The position numbers were made by a program, and so were the translations under genes. From S139-23 sp047639315 (GTDB lineage Bacteria > Planctomycetota > GCA-002687715 > DRQF01): 40,491 nucleotides of DNA. Below are positions 16,489 through 23,371 of the stretch, piece by piece (position 1 is the stretch's first letter; each line of letters opens with the position of its first letter). The DNA is taken from assembly GCA_047639315.1 (NCBI GenBank), contig JBLINQ010000025.1, forward strand, positions 1 through 40,491. The letters are read 5' to 3'. Below the pieces are notes generated by a model that saw nothing but the letters and a program-made list of their open reading frames with translations, had not been told where the DNA came from and did not search any database.

Positions 16489-18228
16489 ATGGCGAAATTG
16501 TCGCTCGGCGACAAGAAGAAGGGATGGCGCAGTATGGCTGAATTTCCCGCTTGGGGAATCCATGTCTCGAACACTTCGGTTCGCGGAGTGAAGATCGAAG
16601 ACGTCAATGGCGATCTACAGGTCGTAGCTCACGACCAGATTGACTACGTCGAGGACATTGAAGACTTATCAAGCTTAGAGAACGCCGGCGCGATGTTGCA
16701 TGCGTTGGCCGTTTTTCAGAAGAAACACGACATGAATCGTTGTCGGGTATTCGTATCTGTCGATTCCGCCACCGCATTCAATCGTTTCGTCACGGCTCCG
16801 GTCGTCCAGGGTGAGGAGTTGATGAGGATATTGGCCTATGAAGGCCAGCAGCACATCCCCTTTGACCTTGAGACGGTCTTCTGGGACCACAAGGTCTTAG
16901 ATGTTCGTCAGGAGGAAGGAGAGGTGGATGTCCTCCTTTTCGCCATCAAAAAGGATGTCGTTGAAGAGCGCCTCCGACGGTTGGAGAAAGTACGGTTCCC
17001 AGTTGACGGTGTTCAACTGACCCCAGTCGCACTTTACAACTTGGCCGTTGCCGAGCGTCTCACCCAAAGTGGTCAATTGATCGCCTCTGTGGACTGCGAC
17101 CGCATTGATCTCCTCTTGTGCCACGGCAAGAAACTGTGGTTCCGGACACTACCAACCGGCTTCCATCCTATGTTTGCCGAGGTGTGTGAGGCCTATGATG
17201 TGCGCCATCGGGCGGCGGTCAAAATCGTCAGCGGTGACTTGCCCGTCGATGATGATCGACCATTACGGCAGATTCGTCGCAACGAAGCGGTCCGACTCAC
17301 CAAGGAGATTGCCAGGATGGCCGCCTACTTTGGCGGTGCCATCGAGGGCGTGAAGCTTGAATCAATCCTTTTGGTGCCAGGCAGCCCGCAAGCACCACCT
17401 CTGCAGAAGCTCTTGGCGAAGGAAACTGGCCTTGAAGTGAATGTCATGAAGTCATTCCGTCACTTGCCAGTGGCGATGCCGGAGCTCAGCCCCAATTTGG
17501 CGGGATTGGCCCATCCAACCGGTCTTGCCCTCCAGGGCTTGGGCCGCAGCGACATCGACATAAAGCTCTATCCGCAAGATCTCGAGCGAATCATCGCCGG
17601 TCGCCGTTTCTTCCACGTTCTGAGCGTTTTGGTGTGCTTTATCACCGTGGCCTCGATGTGGATGATGCTTGATTCTGCCGGTTCGGAAGTTGCGAAGCGC
17701 CAAGATTCTCTGACAGAGTCCGTCCAGGTCATGGACAAGCTCAAGAAGGAATTCAACAGCGGGAGAGAAGAGAGCGAACTCAAGGACGAGATTGTTCCTT
17801 TTCACCAGGCAGGACTTCATCGAGTTGCAATAGTGGAAGGTGTTTCTGGCATTCTCGAGACCATCGCCGCGACGAATGCCAAGAATCCCGGACTGAATCT
17901 CGTTGTTTCACTCTTGGAAACCAAGATCGACTCTGGCCGGGATGCCAATGAAGTTTCTCAAACGGCCCGTCGGATCGAATTGATTCTGGGGTCAGTAGAT
18001 CTCAACAATCGAGACGAAGTCCTCAAACAGATCAATGACATGCTGTTTGCCACTCTCGGCAAGGATCAGCGTTTTAGCCAATTCTCGGTGGATGGTGATT
18101 ACCTGTCTGAGCAGGCATCTGCCAAGCCAACGCCAGATATCGAGAAACGGACTCTGCGGCGTCGATTCCGGATGTTCAAAACCAGCTTCTTTTATGACGG
18201 TGCCAAATCTGCGGAGGGTGAGAATTGA
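16489..18228 (+). CDS. PilM-PilN-like fusion protein
   Basis: A 579-residue protein combining two components of a type IV pilus-like inner-membrane platform. Residues about 20-350 resemble PilM, a cytoplasmic actin-fold protein: WGIHVSNTSVRGVKIE corresponds to the first nucleotide-binding strand and turn, and a PilM-like region runs through ILAYEGQQHIPFDLE. The segment IDIKLYPQDLERIIAGRRFF (about 356-375) resembles the start of PilN, followed by a membrane helix (about 374-394), a charged coiled coil and a periplasmic domain. In most pilus systems these are two proteins; GspL of type II secretion has a comparable fused layout. ATG 16489 fits the promoter; ATG 16534 with AAGGGA upstream and TTG 16483 are alternatives. 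The stop overlaps the next start as TTGA. Confidence 0.75.
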   Translation: MAKLSLGDKKKGWRSMAEFPAWGIHVSNTSVRGVKIEDVNGDLQVVAHDQIDYVEDIEDLSSLENAGAMLHALAVFQKKHDMNRCRVFVSVDSATAFNRFVTAPVVQGEELMRILAYEGQQHIPFDLETVFWDHKVLDVRQEEGEVDVLLFAIKKDVVEERLRRLEKVRFPVDGVQLTPVALYNLAVAERLTQSGQLIASVDCDRIDLLLCHGKKLWFRTLPTGFHPMFAEVCEAYDVRHRAAVKIVSGDLPVDDDRPLRQIRRNEAVRLTKEIARMAAYFGGAIEGVKLESILLVPGSPQAPPLQKLLAKETGLEVNVMKSFRHLPVAMPELSPNLAGLAHPTGLALQGLGRSDIDIKLYPQDLERIIAGRRFFHVLSVLVCFITVASMWMMLDSAGSEVAKRQDSLTESVQVMDKLKKEFNSGREESELKDEIVPFHQAGLHRVAIVEGVSGILETIAATNAKNPGLNLVVSLLETKIDSGRDANEVSQTARRIELILGSVDLNNRDEVLKQINDMLFATLGKDQRFSQFSVDGDYLSEQASAKPTPDIEKRTLRRRFRMFKTSFFYDGAKSAEGEN

Positions 18229-19118
18229 AAAGCAAATACCTATTCTGGGTCCTGCTCGCCCTTCTCTTATTGGTCTTGGGCTTAGTTTATGTGCTCAAGG
18301 TTAATGGCGCTGCCAAGTCCCTGAAGGAGCGGGTCGGGTTACTCGATTTGCTGTCTGTCTCCGCGGAAACGGGGGCAAAGGACGCCGTTGGTAAGAACCA
18401 ATTGGTCGAAATGACGGAGCTTCAAAAAGAGATCAAGGTCAACGTCTTGAACAAGTTGCAGGGCTCCTTTGCTCGGCGAGACCAAGAGAATCTCGACTTG
18501 TGGTTCCCAGAACTCAAGACCGAATGGCAGTCTCATCCTGCAGTTGATGAGTTTCAGCGTCAGTACGAGTTGGCAGCTGACCGGCTTTCGCGGGAGGCCG
18601 CCGGTTACTTGTCTGAGCAGGGCGTTCAAGGCGTGCCAACGTCGTTGATCCTGCATGCGCCTTTGATAAAGAATGACTCTTCCACGAAAGAAAGCCGGGT
18701 CGAACAGCGCGATGAAATGCGCCGTCGGCAACGGGAATTCTGGGTGCAAGACCACATCGTACGGCTGTTTGCTCGCGTTGGGGCTTGGTTGCCTCGTGCG
18801 ATCAAAGGTGGTGAGTCGAGCGGTATCGTCGGCACCGGCGCATCGAGCGCGGCCTTTGAGCGCACGCGTTACGACGTGCGGGTCAGAGTGCCGAGCAAAC
18901 GCCTCATCGACGCATTGCATGCCCTTGATGCTCCCGTCACGCTGAACAATGAAGACGGTGGATTGTTGACGATCGCGATCTCGGCAGTCATAGACAACGT
19001 GTCTGTTCGCAGTGTCGACTTTGATCTTGAGACAACTCAAAAATGGGGCACTGAGCCTCCCGTCGAAGTGAGCTTCTTTCTGACCGTCTTGGACTATCAC
19101 GAGCGCAAAGGGCGCTAA
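18225..19118 (+). CDS. PilO-like membrane-anchored periplasmic protein
   Basis: A 297-residue protein with an N-terminal membrane helix (about 5-24), a helical and partly coiled middle, and a C-terminal alpha/beta part (about 215-295: YDVRVRVPSKRLIDALHAL and VEVSFFLTVLDYHE). This layout matches PilO and the PilO-like Amuc_1100 of Akkermansia. Sequence similarity to PilO is low, so the call rests on architecture and on its place right after the PilM-N gene. It starts at TTG 18225, overlapping the previous stop as TTGA, with a strong ribosome-binding site GGAGGGTGAG upstream. The likely role is alignment of the inner-membrane platform with the secretin. Confidence 0.6.
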   Translation: MKSKYLFWVLLALLLLVLGLVYVLKVNGAAKSLKERVGLLDLLSVSAETGAKDAVGKNQLVEMTELQKEIKVNVLNKLQGSFARRDQENLDLWFPELKTEWQSHPAVDEFQRQYELAADRLSREAAGYLSEQGVQGVPTSLILHAPLIKNDSSTKESRVEQRDEMRRRQREFWVQDHIVRLFARVGAWLPRAIKGGESSGIVGTGASSAAFERTRYDVRVRVPSKRLIDALHALDAPVTLNNEDGGLLTIAISAVIDNVSVRSVDFDLETTQKWGTEPPVEVSFFLTVLDYHERKGR

Positions 19119-19138
19119 GCGCTCGAACGGATCATTTC

Positions 19139-20149
19139 ATGACTAAACTCTTAGATTCACTCGATGTCATCATCTTCGTGATCGTGTTGCTTGTTGCTGG
19201 ATACATGTTGGGCGCTGGCGCAGGCATGGGGCTTGACGAGAAAGATGCGGCAATAGAGAAGGCTGACAGCGCAAAGATTGCTGTCGAGAGTGCCTTGAGG
19301 AATGCGACCTACAAAGGCGACGAAGGCTACAAAATCTTGACTCGCCTGAAAGAACTTCCGGCAGAGATTGAAGAACATTGGAGCCCAGAGGTCAAAGGTC
19401 GGGCGTTCACGGATGGCGTTTTCTACCACCCGGCCTCCATCGATGACGTCCGTGAAGAGCGCGATCTTGAGTTGCGGTTCTTAGCGCCCAAGAATTTGCA
19501 AGCGAGTACGGATATCGGTCGGGTGCGGGTTTTCTGGGAAGTCCCGAACGAAAATACCGTCACGATCAAAGAGTTTGAGGTTTATCGCGGCCCAGAGGAC
19601 AACCCCACCTTGGTCGCGAAGGTGGGGGGCACAGAAAGCAGCTTTGTCGATACCGACGTGAAAGCTGGCGAGCTTTACAAGTATCGCGTTCGCGCTTTGA
19701 GCGACGATGTGATGCTGATCAAATCCAAGCGTGAAATGTCAGGATTCTCTGCTCCCGTCGACGTGCGCGGTGCCAGGGACTACTCCTTGCGCATCGTGAA
19801 ATACAATTCGACCACCAAGACGGCTCGGATTTTGGTGCGACGCTATGTCATCGATGTCTGGCATGAAAAAGAATTTGACGTGGTGGAGGGCAAAACGATT
19901 GGCGTCTTGGATAGCGGATCTGGCATTAACTATGCCACTCCCTGTGTCGCAGTCCGATTCGAAGAGGGCACAGAAACCGTCCCAGAAGTCCGGGATGAAG
20001 TGGCTTTTGACCGGACAGGGCAAGTGATTTTGGGCGAAAACAACCAGCCAATTACTAAGAATGTTTCATATAAGCGCATCGTACAAGTTGTTAAAGTGTT
20101 CTTCCGGAATGAGTTAGGACAGGAAGAGTCCCTCCTCTTGAAGAAGTAG
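19139..20149 (+). CDS. Membrane-anchored FN3-domain protein of the secretin cluster
   Basis: A 336-residue protein with an N-terminal membrane helix (about 8-30), a short helical stretch, and a fibronectin type III domain at about 117-210 (PKNLQAS, RVRVFWEVP, KEFEVYRG, YKYRVRAL). A further beta-rich region follows (to 336). It occupies the position where pilus operons carry PilP, the lipoprotein linking PilNO to the secretin, but has no lipobox and no resemblance to PilP that I can see. A role as adaptor to the secretin is inferred from position and topology. It starts 20 bases after the PilO-like gene; the ribosome-binding site is weak. Confidence 0.6.
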   Translation: MTKLLDSLDVIIFVIVLLVAGYMLGAGAGMGLDEKDAAIEKADSAKIAVESALRNATYKGDEGYKILTRLKELPAEIEEHWSPEVKGRAFTDGVFYHPASIDDVREERDLELRFLAPKNLQASTDIGRVRVFWEVPNENTVTIKEFEVYRGPEDNPTLVAKVGGTESSFVDTDVKAGELYKYRVRALSDDVMLIKSKREMSGFSAPVDVRGARDYSLRIVKYNSTTKTARILVRRYVIDVWHEKEFDVVEGKTIGVLDSGSGINYATPCVAVRFEEGTETVPEVRDEVAFDRTGQVILGENNQPITKNVSYKRIVQVVKVFFRNELGQEESLLLKK

Positions 20150-20340
20150 TGCTCTTCGCACTTTCGAATCAGACAAACCGAAACCAAAGAAACGTCGGCA
20201 AGATTGACAGGCATTTTTGCAGCTGGCGCAATTCTCGGGCTTACAGTCTGTGTTCTGCTCAGGTTTCAATTTCACAAGATTATTGTGGGTAGGTGGTTAC
20301 GGACTTTTCTCACGACCTTGGGAATGATTGTAACCGAGGC

Positions 20341-20368
20341 TTGCAAAGCCGGGGGCCACTCCTATAAT
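20341..20368 (+). promoter_or_regulatory. Sigma-70-type promoter of the first secretin gene
   Basis: TTGCAA (20341-20346) and a perfect TATAAT (20363-20368) are 16 bases apart. Transcription would begin near 20375, giving a leader of about 120 bases. A separate promoter here would let the secretin be made in larger amounts than the PilMN/PilO-like base. Confidence 0.55.
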
Positions 20369-20452
20369 TCGCACTCAACCACGGGAAGACAGAAACTAGG
20401 AAAGGTTCCTCCTCAGTCCATCAGCTAACTCCGGAATAGGGTGATTAGCAAA

Positions 20453-20468
20453 TTCACATTTGTGTGAA
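20453..20468 (+). promoter_or_regulatory. Hairpin in the first secretin leader
   Basis: TTCACA and TGTGAA form a perfect 6-bp stem with loop TTTG, ending 10 bases before AGGAGG. The half-site order is TCACA then TGTGA, the reverse of a CRP site, so an mRNA structure is the better reading than a CRP operator. Confidence 0.35.
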
Positions 20469-20494
20469 GGGAATACTCAGGAGGAAAACGGGAG

Positions 20495-23068
20495 ATGTCC
20501 ATGAACCTGTCGAAGTCGACGGCTCTCTTTTCCGCTCTTCTTATTTCATTCCTCGTACTTCAATCCTGCGGCACTGACGAAAGTCAGATGAAAGCCGAAG
20601 GCGAAGAAGTCGAGATGATTGAAGAAAGCGGCATGCAAGATACTAATATGCAAAGTGCACAAGTCGAAAAGGCTCGTGTTTCTTCGCTCATTGGTGATCT
20701 GATAAATCGCGCCACTACTGCGGCCAACGAAGGCCGTCACGCTGAAGCAAAGGCAATGTACCGCCGAGCTTTGGATTATGACCCATCCAACGTTGAAGCC
20801 TCACGGGGCTACAAGTCGATGGTCGCTGTCTTATCTGGTGCCACACAAGATGAGCCTTTTGATGCTGCTGTCGCCAAGGCGCAAGAGCGTCAAGCAAAAG
20901 CACAATTCTATTTCCATCGTGGCTTGGAACTTCGGGCAGAGGATCGTCTCGGCGAAGCTGTCGATGACCTTGATCGCGCTTACCAACTGTTGAAGTTCTC
21001 TGAGTCACCGCTCACCATCGACCTTAACGCCGATGTTGCTAAGCGTGCACTCGACGAGACTCGCGAGTTGAAAGACCGCAAGGATCGGATGAGCGCTCAG
21101 ACTGAGTCTGAGGAATTAGCTCGCCGAGCTCGCTCTGAAGAAGATCGCGAGCGCAAGGAACTCGATCGCACATTGAAGGCATTGTGGGAGTCCCTCCTCG
21201 ATACTTTCGAGCGTGAGCAGTACAAGCGCGCAGAGAACATTGCCGCTAAGATCCTTGAGCTTGATTGGAAAGACACCAACGCCCAACGCATGCAAGAAGC
21301 CGCTCGTCGTGCTCGCCATGCAATGGCACGTAATGAAACTATGGCGAACACCACTTACGAGTGGGATCGCACATTCATGAACATCAAGGAAGCCATGCTT
21401 CCGCCAGCAACGGACATTGGCTTCCCCAATGCACGTGACTGGAAGAAGATTGCTGACCGTGGTCCAATCCAGATTGCACGTCAAGCCGTCGCCGAAGAAA
21501 CTGAAGCCGACCGTACCGTTCGCGAACGAATGGCTAATACTGTTCTTCCAAAGGTTGACTGGAACGGTAAGACGCTTGACGAAGTTGTCGCCGAGCTTCG
21601 CTCGCAGACAAACGTCAACATTGTTGTTTCAGCTGAAGCAATGACGAAGGCAGAAGACGTCGGAGAGCTGGATGTTGAGTTTACTCAATTCACAGCCGCT
21701 GATGCCTTGGCCAGCGTTTGCAGCAAGTTGGAAATCACTTACACCGTTGATCGCGGTATGGTTCGTGTTCAAACCGTCGAGGAATCACGCAAGAACAAGG
21801 TCGTTGAATTCTACGACGTTCGCGACCTCGTCAGCCCAATCCGTAACTTCCCTGGAGTTCAACTGAACCTCAACGCTTCTGGTGTTGGTGGCGAAGGCGA
21901 ACAAGAGGAAGAGGATGAAGGCGAGCCCAACATGGCGATCGAAATGGATCGTCTCGTTGAGATCATCAAGACTGCTGTTGATCCAGCATGGGACGAAGAC
22001 GACGGCAATCGCCTTGATCCAAAGGCTGGAACATTGATCGTTCGTCAGACTCCTGAGAAGCAACGCTTGGTTCGCAAGCTGCTTAATGACCTTCGCAAGA
22101 ACACTGGTATTCAAGTTGCTATCGAAAGCCGTTTCATCACGGTTGAGAATAACTTCTTGCAAGACATCGGCATCGACCTTCGCGGTCTTGGTGACGATAC
22201 TGCAGGTGTTGGCGTCGCTGGTCCTGGAACCAACCGTACGTTTGATGACTTCGGTCAAGCCGGCACTGGCTTTGGTACTCCATCAAGCCCAATCGGTCTT
22301 GGTACCGGAAACGACACAGGTGTCTTCTTCTCTGATCGTGACGGCAACTACGATGTCCGTTCACGTACAGAGAATCTCTTCGACGAAGTGCTTGGTGATC
22401 CACGTACGTTGGACAACTCAGGTGGTGTGAGCTTCCAGTTCGCTTACCTTGACGACGTCCAACTCGAGGCCATCCTGCGCGCCGTTCAGAAGTACGAGCG
22501 TATCAACTCGGTGACCGCACCTAAGTTGATGGTGTACAACACACAACGTGCTCACTTGATGGTTTTGAACGAAGTCGCTTACGTTAAAGACTTCGACGTC
22601 GAAATCGCTCAGGCTGCCGTTATCGCTGATCCTATCATTGATAAGGTTCGCGAAGGTGTTGTCCTCGATGTGCGTCCAATCGTGTCTCATGACCGTCGTT
22701 ACGTGACTCTTGAGTTGCGTCCTACGGTTGCCACGTTGGTTCGTCCAATTCGTAACTTCACGACTCAGTTGGCAAACGGTTCTGCCGTTACCTTCCAGTT
22801 GCCTGAATTGCGCAAGCAAAGCATCAATACTACCGTCGTTGTTCCCGACGAAGGTACGTTGTTGTTGGGCGGCATGAAGTTCGCCGAAGAGAAGACTTTG
22901 GATTCTGGTGTCCCAGTGTTGAAGGATGTCCCAATCTTGGGCTACTTCTTCTCACGTCAGGGCAAGTCAAGCAATATGAAAGACTTGATCATCCTCTTGA
23001 AGGTAAAGATCGTTGTCCTTTCCGAGCTTGAGCCAACTGGTGACTCAGTCCAAGATCTGCTGAAGTAA
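20495..23068 (+). CDS. Lipoprotein secretin with TPR region (PilQ/GspD superfamily), copy 1
   Basis: An 857-residue outer-membrane channel protein. The signal peptide ends in the lipobox LQSC (Cys25); Gly at +2 gives no inner-membrane retention signal. Acidic residues follow, then TPR-like helices (about 62-110 and 136-275), an STN-type domain (about 352-427), a second N-type domain (about 435-535) interrupted by an acidic insert near 466-478, and the secretin domain (about 640-842). Typical secretin segments are VPDEGTLLLGG and GVPVLKDVPILGYFF. The TPR-plus-secretin build resembles PVC-group secretins such as Amuc_1098. Arg codons are nearly all CGT/CGC, suggesting high expression. Start 20495 follows AGGAGG. 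It is paralogous to the protein at 31989. Confidence 0.9.
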   Translation: MSMNLSKSTALFSALLISFLVLQSCGTDESQMKAEGEEVEMIEESGMQDTNMQSAQVEKARVSSLIGDLINRATTAANEGRHAEAKAMYRRALDYDPSNVEASRGYKSMVAVLSGATQDEPFDAAVAKAQERQAKAQFYFHRGLELRAEDRLGEAVDDLDRAYQLLKFSESPLTIDLNADVAKRALDETRELKDRKDRMSAQTESEELARRARSEEDRERKELDRTLKALWESLLDTFEREQYKRAENIAAKILELDWKDTNAQRMQEAARRARHAMARNETMANTTYEWDRTFMNIKEAMLPPATDIGFPNARDWKKIADRGPIQIARQAVAEETEADRTVRERMANTVLPKVDWNGKTLDEVVAELRSQTNVNIVVSAEAMTKAEDVGELDVEFTQFTAADALASVCSKLEITYTVDRGMVRVQTVEESRKNKVVEFYDVRDLVSPIRNFPGVQLNLNASGVGGEGEQEEEDEGEPNMAIEMDRLVEIIKTAVDPAWDEDDGNRLDPKAGTLIVRQTPEKQRLVRKLLNDLRKNTGIQVAIESRFITVENNFLQDIGIDLRGLGDDTAGVGVAGPGTNRTFDDFGQAGTGFGTPSSPIGLGTGNDTGVFFSDRDGNYDVRSRTENLFDEVLGDPRTLDNSGGVSFQFAYLDDVQLEAILRAVQKYERINSVTAPKLMVYNTQRAHLMVLNEVAYVKDFDVEIAQAAVIADPIIDKVREGVVLDVRPIVSHDRRYVTLELRPTVATLVRPIRNFTTQLANGSAVTFQLPELRKQSINTTVVVPDEGTLLLGGMKFAEEKTLDSGVPVLKDVPILGYFFSRQGKSSNMKDLIILLKVKIVVLSELEPTGDSVQDLLK

Positions 23069-23371
23069 TAGAAATTGAGAGTAATTCTGAACGACTACTC
23101 TCGACAAAACGCTCAGCTGTGCTAAATCTATCGGGCCTCCTCATTGCGAGGAGGCCCGATTTCATTTAACGAAATGCGAAAAAAACATGAACCGGGAATC
23201 AAAACCCGAGTTTGATAGTATGTCCGTCCCTTCGAGCGAGTCAGAGCTTTTGCACCAAGCTCCGGTTCAATGCGGCGAAGGGGGCCCACCCGGATACCTT
23301 TTCCCACAAATATAGGATCGGTCCGTACTAAGGAGCCGATTCCAACAAGGTTCGAAAAGAGGATTTCTTCG
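23069..23371 (+). other. 303-base intergenic region after the first secretin gene
   Basis: It contains the strong terminator at 23130-23160 and about 200 bases before the TPR gene. In those I find no convincing -35/-10 pair; TATAGG near 23314 is a weak -10 candidate. GAGGA lies 10 bases before ATG 23372. The open frame from 23270 simply extends the TPR gene upstream and lacks a ribosome-binding site. Confidence 0.5.
23130..23167 (+). terminator. Strong intrinsic terminator after the first secretin gene
   Basis: ATCGGGCCTCCTC (23130-23142) and GAGGAGGCCCGAT (23148-23160) form a perfect 13-bp stem with loop ATTGC, followed by TTCATTT. It separates the secretin transcript from the downstream TPR/Exb genes. 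Confidence 0.85.

Larger units (their letters stand above)
20150..20494 (+). other. 345-base intergenic region before the first secretin gene
   Basis: It contains a promoter (20341-20368), a leader of about 120 bases with a hairpin (20453-20468), and a strong ribosome-binding site AGGAGG (20479-20484) ten bases before ATG 20495. A TTGACA at 20204-20209 has no good -10 partner. The 74-codon open frame here has no credible start signal or composition and is not called as a gene. Confidence 0.6.

Noticed and set aside
16161..16541. A 126-codon open frame overlapping the glycosylase gene and PilM-N-like start
   Set aside because: It is a shadow frame across two real genes and the promoter, with no protein features.
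20204..20428. A 74-codon open frame before the first secretin
   Set aside because: No start signal, it covers the predicted promoter, and it has no recognisable protein features.
20453..20468. CRP-like operator in the TTCACA/TGTGAA repeat
   Set aside because: CRP sites read TGTGA-N6-TCACA; here the half-sites are in the opposite order with a 4-base gap, so a hairpin is more likely.
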